From positions 16,696 through 80,695 of the forward strand of contig CAYTGR010000016.1 in NCBI GenBank assembly GCA_964437445.1: a DNA stretch of 64,000 bases, given 5' to 3'. This document shows, piece after piece, positions 15,751 to 23,818 of the stretch. The notes beneath the pieces were generated by a model, which ran no database searches, was not told the DNA's origin, and worked only from the letters and a program-made list of their open reading frames with translations. Every line of letters begins with the position of its first letter. Position 1 is the stretch's first letter. The DNA is from CAYTGR01 sp964437445 (GTDB taxonomy: Bacteria > Chloroflexota > Anaerolineae > B4-G1 > SLSP01). The translations under genes and the position numbers were made by a program.

Positions 15751-17830
15751 CTCGTTCTCTACTCGCTTTAAAATCAGGATATTGCACCCGCGGGTGAAAA
15801 GCCCCCCGCAACACCTCAATGTAAGTCTGGCGGACCAGTTCCAGTTCGTGCATCGTGATAGGACAGTCGTTCAGTTGCCCGTCGCGGATCCGGCTCTCAA
15901 AAATCGCCTGCACAATCCGCGCCACCTCGTCCGGGTTGGCCGGCCGGTTGGCGCGGGTCGCCGCCTCGCAAGCATCGGCGAGCATCACTAACAGCGTCTC
16001 CCGGCTCTGAGGACGTGGCCCCGGGTAGCGAAAATCGGCCTCGTCCACCAGACTGGCCTCCGCACCGGCCGCTTGCACTGCCTTTTGGTAGAAAAAACTG
16101 GCGCGCGTGGTCCCATGATGTTCCAAGATGAAAGTGCGCACCCGCGCCGGCAGCCGATATTCCCGCGCTAAGGCCGCGCCATCGCGGATGTGGCTGTTAA
16201 GCACTTCCACGCTGGCGCGCGGATCCAGCCGGTCGTGTGGATTGCTCAAGCCCTCCTGGTTTTCCACGAAAAAATAGGGCCGTGCCAGCTTACCGATGTC
16301 ATGATAATAAGCCCCCACCCGGGTCAATAGCGCGTTCGCGCCGATCCGTTCAGCCGCCTGCTCAGCCATACTGGCTACCATGATGGTATGATGGTAAGTG
16401 CCCGGCGTCTCGCGCAACAACCGCTGGAGCAACGGATGGTTGGGACGGCTCAGTTCCAACAGCCGGAACGTGGTTGCCAGGTCAAACAACGGTCCCAGCA
16501 GAAACAAGCCGCCCACCGTCAACCCACTGGCGACCAGCCCCCCAGCCAGTGCAACACCGGCCTTCAAAAGCCCCGATAGGGGGTCGGCCCGGAGCTCGGC
16601 CGTGGCGAACGCCAGCGCTGTAAGCGCCTGCACCAAACCGCCCAGCAACCCTGACCGGAAAATAGGCCCCGTCTGCTCATAACGCGGCAAGGTCAGCACG
16701 GCAGCCAGTCCCCCCATAGTGACCAGGATCAGCAGCTCTATGGAGTGCCCGCCGATCCAGCCGCTGACCAGGCCCAGGAATAACAGCCCCCCCAACGCTG
16801 CCGGCGTCCCTAATGTAGTCGCCAGGAGCATCGCCAGCGCCGCGCCAGGAAAGAGATAGGGCAGCAGCAAACCGGCCGGGATCAACAAACGGGCCAACAC
16901 AATGAAACCGGTTAACAGCAAAACCAGCAACGCTTCCAGACGTGGCGTAGCCAGCACGTCAGGCTGGACACGGAATAGATACAGGCCCAGCAGGAGCGTC
17001 CCGCCGATGGCAAGCAACAGCTCCGGGCCCAGATTGCCCCAATCCCGCTGCCGCCGGGTCAGGCCCAACGCCTCCAACGTCTCCAGCGTCAGTTCCGTGA
17101 CCACCGAGCCCTCCCGGATGATCACCTCACCATTTTGCACGGTGATAAAGACCGGTGTAGCCGCCGCCCGTGCCTGCTCACGGGCCGCCTCGGTGGCGGC
17201 CTCGTCGTAAAATGAATTGGGCTTGAGAAACCGCTGCACCAACACGGTCACCACCGTGGCCTCATCCTGGGCCAGATCCAACGAGACAAGCGCCGGGATC
17301 CGCTCGGCCACGCTCGCCAACCGCTCCGGCCGGATCTCTTCCTGGCGCATCACCTGATCCAGCAGCTGCACCACTTCCAGCTGGACTGCACTCCAGTTAG
17401 ATTCCGGCAATCCCAACAGCAGCGCGACAACGTTGGACGGCAGCGTGCTCAACTCGGGCACGGCCCGGACCCAGGCCTGGCGTTGTGCCTCGGTGGCGTA
17501 AGGGTCCAGGCGCACTGCCCCCAGGAAAGCCAAGCCCTGCCGGACGCGCGTCAACTGCTCACGCGCAATGGTCAGGTCCGGCGCAGTATAAACCTGGGCG
17601 ACTCGCCGTACGGCTTCTTCCTGAGCTTGCTGGCTGCGAATTTCACTGACAAAGGTGACCGTGCGGGGCGAGCGAATATCCTGAGTGGCCACGCTCCCTA
17701 TTTCCAGCTGATAACCATTGGTCAGCGGAGCGATAAGCATCAACGCCGTGACCAACACCAGCCAGAATCCGGCCAGGGTCTGCTGGATCCCCCAGCGACG
17801 GGATAAGCGCTGTGCAGTAGAGCCCATCAT
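15728..17830 (-). CDS. pgpH: 7TM-HD family c-di-AMP phosphodiesterase (PgpH)
   Basis: 700 residues. N-terminal TM helix (about 20-40), extracytoplasmic domain (about 45-270), seven TM helices (about 275-460), then an HD domain with ETPGTYHHTIMVASMAEQAA, GAYYHDIGKL and LEHHGTTRASFFY. This is the PgpH/YqfF plan, known to hydrolyse cyclic di-AMP. It sits in the conserved rpsU-yqeY-pgpH-ybeY-dgkA order; phoH, usually next to it, is absent here. Confidence 0.94.
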   Translation of the reverse strand: MMGSTAQRLSRRWGIQQTLAGFWLVLVTALMLIAPLTNGYQLEIGSVATQDIRSPRTVTFVSEIRSQQAQEEAVRRVAQVYTAPDLTIAREQLTRVRQGLAFLGAVRLDPYATEAQRQAWVRAVPELSTLPSNVVALLLGLPESNWSAVQLEVVQLLDQVMRQEEIRPERLASVAERIPALVSLDLAQDEATVVTVLVQRFLKPNSFYDEAATEAAREQARAAATPVFITVQNGEVIIREGSVVTELTLETLEALGLTRRQRDWGNLGPELLLAIGGTLLLGLYLFRVQPDVLATPRLEALLVLLLTGFIVLARLLIPAGLLLPYLFPGAALAMLLATTLGTPAALGGLLFLGLVSGWIGGHSIELLILVTMGGLAAVLTLPRYEQTGPIFRSGLLGGLVQALTALAFATAELRADPLSGLLKAGVALAGGLVASGLTVGGLFLLGPLFDLATTFRLLELSRPNHPLLQRLLRETPGTYHHTIMVASMAEQAAERIGANALLTRVGAYYHDIGKLARPYFFVENQEGLSNPHDRLDPRASVEVLNSHIRDGAALAREYRLPARVRTFILEHHGTTRASFFYQKAVQAAGAEASLVDEADFRYPGPRPQSRETLLVMLADACEAATRANRPANPDEVARIVQAIFESRIRDGQLNDCPITMHELELVRQTYIEVLRGAFHPRVQYPDFKASRERDEPSLSS

Positions 17831-17856
17831 CGGTCCGCCACGTTGTCGATCGCGCT

Positions 17857-17894
17857 TTAAGCAAAAGAGGGAGCTCTTGCAAGAGCTCCCTCTT
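17857..17894 (-). terminator. Hairpin terminator between yqeY and pgpH
   Basis: Perfect 30-bp palindrome with arms AAGAGGGAGCTCTT / AAGAGCTCCCTCTT (17865-17878, 17881-17894). On the - strand it is followed by TTTTGCTT, so it can terminate or attenuate transcription coming from yqeY before pgpH. Confidence 0.82.
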
Positions 17895-17923
17895 GAATCA
17901 GTGCATGATAAAGATTGACAGGC

Positions 17924-18367
17924 TCAGGCCACGAGCAAGGTACGGACAATTTGGTTAACCAGTTGTCCATCCGCCCGCCCCTTGACCTGAGGCATCAACA
18001 CTTTCATCACTTTGCCAAGATCGGCAGGGGAGGCCGCTCCGACCTCAGCAATGGCCGCCTGTGCCAGCGCCTGAAGATCCTCCGCGCTCAGCTCTTGCGG
18101 CAGATAAGCGCGCAAAATCTCCAGTTCCGCCTTATCCTGCGCCAGCAGATCTTGCCGCCCGCTCAGGAGCACCAGTTCCAGGGCCTCTTCGCGGCGCTTG
18201 ACCTCACGCCGGATCAACTCCAACACCTGCTCATCGCTCAGCGTCCCCTGTCTCGCCTTGGCTATTTGCACCGCGGTCAACACCAGGCGCAACGCCAGCT
18301 TGCGGCGTTCATCATGCGTCCGCATCGCTTGATGCAAGTCTTGCTGGAGCTGCTCTTTCAAACTCAT
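17924..18367 (-). CDS. yqeY: GatB/YqeY domain protein
   Basis: 147 residues, matching the stand-alone YqeY family: MSLKEQLQQDLHQAMRT start, KRREEALELVLLSGRQDL, ILRAYLPQELS and a C-terminal GatB-like domain ending VKGRADGQLVNQIVRTLL. The family is linked to the tRNA-dependent amidotransferase tail domain; the precise role is not settled. Lies 32 bp after rpsU in the usual order. Confidence 0.94.
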   Translation of the reverse strand: MSLKEQLQQDLHQAMRTHDERRKLALRLVLTAVQIAKARQGTLSDEQVLELIRREVKRREEALELVLLSGRQDLLAQDKAELEILRAYLPQELSAEDLQALAQAAIAEVGAASPADLGKVMKVLMPQVKGRADGQLVNQIVRTLLVA

Positions 18368-18399
18368 GCTACCCCCTGCTCAACCAGTGTCAGAGCTCA

Positions 18400-18606
18400 T
18401 CAGGCCTGACGGCGTACGTCTTTCATAGCCGTCCGGCGGCTCTTGCGCAGTTTGGCCGCCCGCTTGCGCTTGCGGATCACACTCGGCTGCTCAAAATAAC
18501 GCCGCCGACGAATCTCGGAAAGAATCCGATCCCCCTGCACCTTTTTCTTAAACCGGCGCAGCAACGAGTCGAACGACTCGTTATCATCCGCTACCACATA
18601 CGTCAC
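18400..18606 (-). CDS. rpsU: 30S ribosomal protein S21
   Basis: 68 residues from a GTG start at 18606: TYVVADDNESFDSLLRRFKKKV then RRRRYFEQPSVIRKRKRAAK, the S21 signature. GGGGGGAG lies upstream of GTG. A longer ATG frame to 18723 runs through leader RNA and is not S21-like. Driven by a near-perfect promoter (18744-18771) with a structured leader of about 130 bases. Confidence 0.96.
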   Translation of the reverse strand: MTYVVADDNESFDSLLRRFKKKVQGDRILSEIRRRRYFEQPSVIRKRKRAAKLRKSRRTAMKDVRRQA

Positions 18607-18686
18607 TTGCTCTCCCCCCCTTCTGCGCTCCCGATTCCCCCTGTAGCCAGGAAACCGGCTAGGAATACCGATCAGCGCCCCAGAGC

Positions 18687-18709
18687 CAACCGCAAAGGTT
18701 TTGCAGTTG
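18687..18709 (-). promoter_or_regulatory. Hairpin in rpsU leader
   Basis: On the - strand CAACTGCAAA-acc-TTTGCGGTTG forms a 10-bp stem with one G-U pair and a 3-base loop, between the promoter and the rpsU start. No T-run follows. It may be an autoregulatory or attenuation structure; not a recognised family. Confidence 0.5.
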
Positions 18710-18743
18710 TGCCTGACCGTCACCGCTCATCAGCTTAACAGGA

Positions 18744-18771
18744 ATTATACCGGCGGAGGTAAGATTGTCAA
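18744..18771 (-). promoter_or_regulatory. Consensus promoter of rpsU operon
   Basis: On the - strand TTGACA, 16-bp spacer, TATAAT. Both boxes match the sigma-70 consensus exactly; one of the strongest promoters in the window. Confidence 0.85.
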
Positions 18772-18825
18772 GCAGACAAACAAAAGGGAGAGGGCTTACG
18801 CAGCTAAAAATAATCCCCAGCGCGA

Positions 18826-20763
18826 CTACCAATCGTAGATCAACGCCAGGGGGCGCCCGTTAGAGGACGTCAGAGTGGTCAGCTGCCCACCGGGGTAAGC
18901 CGCCTGGAAGGCGCCCAGTTCCCCTAAGCGCGCTTCCACAAAGACGAAACGGGCCGGAGATGAAATCCCGGTGGGAACCTGCCCGGCCTCCACATCCTGC
19001 CCCGGCTGGTCACGCAGCAGAAAGGCAAAACCGCCAAAGCCCCAATAGAGGTAAGGTGGGCCAATCAGATAAATTACCGCTCCCGAACGAGGGTGGCTCT
19101 CCACAAAGTGCACAATTGCCGTGGCCGCTTCAGAAGTAGGATTACCGTAAATCCGGCGCGGAGTATAGATCAGAAAATAGAAGACCAGGTTCCAGGTCAC
19201 CGCCAGGGCCAACAACAGAACCACCGCCCGCCGGACCGCGGCACGATAGCGCGCGCCGAGCTCCCAGAGCGCCTCGGTGCCCCAGGCGACCAGCAGCGCA
19301 AAGGCGGGCACCAGCAACAGGCCCCGCTGGCTGCTGGGCGGATTTTCGGTCAGCCCCCAGGCCATGAGCAAGGTAGAGCCGAACCAGAGCAAGGTCAGCC
19401 CCCGCGCCGGCCAGCGCCAGCGCCGCAGGGCCGCCAGCAGTCCCACCAGCATCAGGGCGCCGGTCACAAAATCGGCCAGCGGCGCGTTAGGATAGTACCA
19501 GAAGGTAGGATCGGGTGTCAGGTGAAAGGCGGTGGCCGCTTTCCAGAGCTGCTGAATCAACAGGGCCAGTGCGCTCTTCCCGGTCACCTGCATGGCCTGA
19601 GTCAACCAACCGGAGGCGAAAATGCTCACCTGGTTGTAACGCGCCGTCAAATCGGCCGGATGAGCTGTGTACCAGACCCCCAACGGAGCAGCGACGACCA
19701 ACCAGCCCGCCCCCAGTACCCCCAATCCCTGCCGGTGCCGGGCGAGGAAGCACGGTTCCACCAGCGCCCGCCACACCAGGATAAGCCCTAACAACAGCGT
19801 GACCCACCGCGCGCCAAAGTAGAGATACCAGCCCAGGCCGGCGACCATCCCGCTCAATCCCCACCAGAGCGCGACCGGCGCCCCCTGCTCGGCCCGGCGG
19901 AGCGCTTCCCACAGCAGCCAGATGGCTAACGTCCCGATGAGTGGATCAAAGATCTGGTTGGAGGCCAGGCGGCTGAAATGAATGGCGTAGGCCGAACAGG
20001 CCACAGTCACTGCCGCCACCCACCCCACCCGCCGTCCCCCCAGCGAGCGCCCCAACAGGAAAGTGGTCAACACCGTCAAGGTCCCCACCAGCGCCGAGAG
20101 CGCCCTGGCCCCGGCCATCGTCGCACCGCAAAGCCGCATCGCTAACCCGTAAAGGGCAAAGGACATAGTGGGGACGGCAAACCAGCCGGTCGCGAAGGGA
20201 TTGCCCAAAGGCCGCTCCACCAGTTGTAAGGCGGCCAGTGCCTGCGTCCCTTCATCGCCCCCAAAGTTGTAGGGGATACGGCCCAGCGCTATTGCACGCA
20301 CCGCAAACGCTGCCACCAACAGCGCGGCCAATCCCATCCGCTCCGCGCGCGACAACGACGTAGCCAACCGGGGGCGATGGAGCAGGGGGGAACCAAGGGT
20401 GGCCACGAACCAGGCCACGGCGAGGAGCCAGAAAACGAAAAGCAGCGTGAAATCGGCCTCAGCCGGCCGGTTGCGCGCTGCCAGTCCTACCGTGACGGCC
20501 AGCAGGATCGCCCCTGCTCGCCCCCACAACCGGGACCACTCACTCCAGGCTACGGTCCGTCGCGGCCCCGGGGCGCGACGGACCGGCACAGCCAACGACC
20601 GCAGCGCCAGCGCCATCCCTAACAGTCCCAGCCCTAACAGCAGGGCGCCGTCCCAGACGTAAAGATGGAATCCGATCAAATACGTCCCGGCCAGCAACAG
20701 TAGCAGGGAAATACCGGCCACCACGATCATAAAGTACGGCACACTTCCGGCGCTATCGCCCAC
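18826..20763 (-). CDS. GT39-like membrane glycosyltransferase
   Basis: Up to 645 residues with about a dozen TM helices. GRIPYNFGGDEGTQALAALQL carries the acidic first-loop motif of GT-C (PMT/ArnT-like) glycosyltransferases, and FLLGRSLGGRRVGWVAAV follows the family pattern. It would transfer sugar from a polyprenyl carrier on the outer face of the membrane; acceptor unknown. GTG 20763 overlaps the response regulator stop by 11 bases; ATG 20730 is an alternative start. Confidence 0.85.
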   Translation of the reverse strand: MGDSAGSVPYFMIVVAGISLLLLLAGTYLIGFHLYVWDGALLLGLGLLGMALALRSLAVPVRRAPGPRRTVAWSEWSRLWGRAGAILLAVTVGLAARNRPAEADFTLLFVFWLLAVAWFVATLGSPLLHRPRLATSLSRAERMGLAALLVAAFAVRAIALGRIPYNFGGDEGTQALAALQLVERPLGNPFATGWFAVPTMSFALYGLAMRLCGATMAGARALSALVGTLTVLTTFLLGRSLGGRRVGWVAAVTVACSAYAIHFSRLASNQIFDPLIGTLAIWLLWEALRRAEQGAPVALWWGLSGMVAGLGWYLYFGARWVTLLLGLILVWRALVEPCFLARHRQGLGVLGAGWLVVAAPLGVWYTAHPADLTARYNQVSIFASGWLTQAMQVTGKSALALLIQQLWKAATAFHLTPDPTFWYYPNAPLADFVTGALMLVGLLAALRRWRWPARGLTLLWFGSTLLMAWGLTENPPSSQRGLLLVPAFALLVAWGTEALWELGARYRAAVRRAVVLLLALAVTWNLVFYFLIYTPRRIYGNPTSEAATAIVHFVESHPRSGAVIYLIGPPYLYWGFGGFAFLLRDQPGQDVEAGQVPTGISSPARFVFVEARLGELGAFQAAYPGGQLTTLTSSNGRPLALIYDW

Positions 20764-21604
20764 TCAAGCGGATGATATCTTCCACAGCAATGCGGGCGCG
20801 ATGGCGCAGCAAGCCCAGCGCGGAAGCCCCTCGGATCACAATCGCCAGCATGGCGTCTGCCCCCAGGCTAAGCGCATACAGACCATAATCTTTGCCGGCG
20901 ATGTTGTGCTCCAGACATTCCGGCTCGCGTCCCAGAGCCTGGGCAATCTCGGCGCAGATAGATTGTCCCTGGAGCACCGCCCGAGCCAGCACTTGCACCT
21001 GGTTCTCCTCCAGGCGCCCCACCCAGAGTTCCAACCGATCCCCCACCGTCAACAGCACAGCATCAGCAGTGACTTCACGTGCCAACACATTCATCAACAA
21101 CTGGATCTCGCTGCGGTGTTTAGCAAACGACACCGGCGACCTGGCCGGCGCTGGAGGTTGTTGTTGTTCTTTGACCGGGGCCGGCGGGGTTGGAGGAGCA
21201 GCCTGGGGCACAGCTGGAGCCGGGGAGGGTGCCATGCCGGTCAGCGGCGCTTTAAAAGCAGCTGCGATCTGACCGGGCAGGTCGGGTAGGAAAAAGGGTT
21301 TAGGGAGCAGGCCCTGGATCGGAAACCCTAAGGTTTCAGTCGGCACGACCTCACCGATCATTGGCATGAGGACCAACCGCAGGGCAGGCCAGCTTTCGTG
21401 CAACTGGCGGGCCAGGGTGAGCGAATCCGGCTCCTCCAAACCCATATCCAGTAGCGCCAGGTCAGGTACCTGAGATTGAACCGCCGCCAACGCTTCCGCG
21501 CCGTCGCTACAGGAGCTCATCTGGTACCCCTGCCGTTGCAGTTCCTCCACCAACAACATCGCAAAACCCTCGTTGGGATCTACCACCAGAATTGTCTGCG
21601 CCAT
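20753..21604 (-). CDS. Response regulator receiver with Pro-rich linker and Roadblock/LC7-like domain
   Basis: 283 residues. A receiver domain (1-115) has ILVVDPNEG, phospho-acceptor D53 in LALLDMG and K102 in LPKPFF. A Pro/Ala linker (about 122-160) leads to a C-terminal domain (about 165-283: ITL-type helix, TADAVLLTVGDRLELWVGRL and the terminal RARIAVEDIIRLSG) that resembles Roadblock/LC7 (MglB-like) folds. No HTH, so output is probably protein-protein. The partner kinase is not in the window. Domain call for the C-terminus is moderate. Confidence 0.75.
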   Translation of the reverse strand: MAQTILVVDPNEGFAMLLVEELQRQGYQMSSCSDGAEALAAVQSQVPDLALLDMGLEEPDSLTLARQLHESWPALRLVLMPMIGEVVPTETLGFPIQGLLPKPFFLPDLPGQIAAAFKAPLTGMAPSPAPAVPQAAPPTPPAPVKEQQQPPAPARSPVSFAKHRSEIQLLMNVLAREVTADAVLLTVGDRLELWVGRLEENQVQVLARAVLQGQSICAEIAQALGREPECLEHNIAGKDYGLYALSLGADAMLAIVIRGASALGLLRHRARIAVEDIIRLSGR

Positions 21605-21701
21605 CTCTCAACCTCGGTGAGGATTGCCCATGCGGGCTGCCCCCATTGTAACCAGAGCGGGCGAAAATGCAACCAGCAGCAGATCCCGCCTGCACAACTC
21701 C

Positions 21702-22556
21702 TTAGAGTCCCACAGCTCGTTCCTCCAGCCGGGCCAGCACTTGCCGGAAAGCAAGATATTCAGCCCCTGATAAGCCGGCCACTGGCACGTTGGCCCGCAA
21801 CGCCTGCCCCAACTCCGACCGCGCTAACGCCTTTAGGGCTTCGGTGCAGGCATCGCCCACCAGGTCCTCGCGGATGATCCGCCCGTCCTGCATCATCAGA
21901 ATCCGGTGGGTGCGCCGGGCCACGGTCACATCATGCGTTACAATGATGATAGCAGTCCCGTACTCCGAATGGAGTTGCTCAAAGACGCCCATCACCTCAT
22001 CCCCGCTGACGCTGTCCAGGTTCCCGGTAGGTTCATCCGCCAGCAGCAGGGCCGGTCGGTTCGCCAGCGCTCGGGCAATCGCCACTTTCTGTCGCTGCCC
22101 ACCGGAGAGCTGCCCCGGCAGGTGATGTCCACGGCCCGGCAGCCCCACCAGCTCCAGCAATTCGGTGGCCCGCCGGCGTTGAACCGCCCCGCTGAGACCA
22201 ACCCCTTGCATCGGCACCATCACGTTCTCCAACGCGGTCAACGTCGGGATCAGGTTATGCAGCTGAAAGACAAAGCCGACCGTCCGGGCGCGGAAGCTAT
22301 CCAGATCGCGCAGGGTGCTCAAATCCTGCCCGTTGACCCGGATCTGCCCTGAGGTAGGCCGATCCAGCGTGCCGATCACGTTGAGCAACGTGGATTTGCC
22401 GGAACCGCTGGGTCCCATCACGGCGACAAACTCCCCAGCCCGCACCTGGAAGCTGACCCTATCCAACGCCCGGACGGCGGTGCCCGCGCCATTGCCGTAG
22501 ACCCGGGTCAGATCACGGGCCTCTACCACCAGCCGCGCTTGTTCACTCTGCTCCAT
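21702..22556 (-). CDS. MacB/LolD-type ABC transporter ATPase
   Basis: 284 residues: Walker A GPSGSGKST, Q-loop FQLHNLIPTLTALENVMVP, signature LSGGQRQKVAIARALA, Walker B LLLADEPTGNLDS and switch VTHD, all of the LolD/MacB subfamily. The last 50 residues form an unusual helical tail with GAEYLAFRQVLARLEE. Last gene of the tetR-permease-adaptor-ATPase operon. Confidence 0.93.
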   Translation of the reverse strand: MEQSEQARLVVEARDLTRVYGNGAGTAVRALDRVSFQVRAGEFVAVMGPSGSGKSTLLNVIGTLDRPTSGQIRVNGQDLSTLRDLDSFRARTVGFVFQLHNLIPTLTALENVMVPMQGVGLSGAVQRRRATELLELVGLPGRGHHLPGQLSGGQRQKVAIARALANRPALLLADEPTGNLDSVSGDEVMGVFEQLHSEYGTAIIIVTHDVTVARRTHRILMMQDGRIIREDLVGDACTEALKALARSELGQALRANVPVAGLSGAEYLAFRQVLARLEERAVGL

Positions 22557-22589
22557 GGTATTCCCCTCTCCACACGCTCAGATTGCCCC

Positions 22590-23738
22590 TCACGGCTGCC
22601 ACTGAATATCCACAAACGCTGTCATCCCCCAGCGCAACCCCGGATCCAACTGCGCCAGTTCCACCACCACCTGGTAATTGACGGCGCTCTGCCCCGGCGT
22701 AGACATCGGTGCCAGGCGAGCCACCGTCCCCGGCAAGGAGAGATCAGGTAGCGCATCAAACGTGACGACGACCGCCTGCCCGGGTTGGATGCGGGCCACA
22801 TCCAGCTCGCTGAGGTCGGTGGTCTCCACCCGTAACGTGCTCAGGTCGCCGATGATGAGGGCCGGCTGTCCCGGTGTGAGCAACTCGCCCTGGTGGACCA
22901 ACACAGCGCCCACCGTCCCGGCAAACGGCGCGCGCAGCTCAGTCCGCGCCAGCGCGGTGCGTGCTACGGCCAACGCCGCTTCAGCCTGCTGCACCGCCGC
23001 CTCGGCGACGGCCAGCTCCTCCGGCGTCGCCGGGGCCTGGAGCAGCGCCAGCTGCGCCTGCGCGACTTCCTTCTGGGCCACCGCGCCCCAGACCGTCGCG
23101 TCGGCGGCGCGCCCCTCGGCGGTCGCGCCGCCCTGGACCTGTGCCAGCTGCGCTTCGGCAGCCGCGCGGGCGGCCTCCGCCGCGCGCAGCTGCGTCGTCG
23201 CTGCATCGCCCATCGCCCAGCCCTCGCGGTTGTAGAGATCGCGCGCGGCCCACTCCCGCGCCTGCGCCTCGGCCAGTTGGGCCTGGGCGGCAGCAATCTC
23301 GGCCTCGGTGGCTCCCGCCTTGAGCTGTTGGCGCTGAGCGCTGGCCTGGGTCACAGCCGCCTCGGCCGCCCGCACCTGCGCCTCGGCCACGGCGATAGCT
23401 TCAGGGCGCGTCCCGGCCTGCAGCCGCGCCCGCTGCGCTTGCGCTGCGGCCAGCGCGGCCTCAGCTTGCTGCACGGCCAGACGGGCCTCCGTATCATCCA
23501 GGCGCAACAAAACCGCGCCGGCCGGCACAGGGTCGCCCACCTGAACCGGCACCTCCTGGATCACCCCACCGGTTTGCACTGTCAGCGAGGCCCACCGCTC
23601 CGGCATCACCTTGCCTGAAGCGGAGATCACCGGCACGGGCGGCACCATCGTCTCGGCAGTCGGCGTTCCCGCTTCCGAGCTGGTACACCCGGCCATTAAC
23701 ACCACCACTGTCATCCACAGCCCCAAAATACGTTTCAT
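22590..23738 (-). CDS. HlyD/MacA-type efflux adaptor lipoprotein
   Basis: 382 residues. Lipoprotein signal MKRILGLWMTVVVLMAGC, lipoyl/barrel half near 38-75 (PVQVGDPVPAGAVLLRLDD), a very long Ala/Gln/Glu-rich alpha-hairpin (about 75-260), and the second half with TELRAPFAGTVGAVLVHQGE. It would connect the permease to the outside. The hairpin is highly Ala-rich and internally repetitive (AEAQL, AAVQQ words), longer than in typical MacA. Confidence 0.92.
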   Translation of the reverse strand: MKRILGLWMTVVVLMAGCTSSEAGTPTAETMVPPVPVISASGKVMPERWASLTVQTGGVIQEVPVQVGDPVPAGAVLLRLDDTEARLAVQQAEAALAAAQAQRARLQAGTRPEAIAVAEAQVRAAEAAVTQASAQRQQLKAGATEAEIAAAQAQLAEAQAREWAARDLYNREGWAMGDAATTQLRAAEAARAAAEAQLAQVQGGATAEGRAADATVWGAVAQKEVAQAQLALLQAPATPEELAVAEAAVQQAEAALAVARTALARTELRAPFAGTVGAVLVHQGELLTPGQPALIIGDLSTLRVETTDLSELDVARIQPGQAVVVTFDALPDLSLPGTVARLAPMSTPGQSAVNYQVVVELAQLDPGLRWGMTAFVDIQWQP

Positions 23739-23818
23739 GGTTAGCTCCTTAAATAGTCAATCACGCAACCATTGGCGGATTGTTTGATTGTATAATTTAC
23801 TGATCCTTGATTCTTGCC

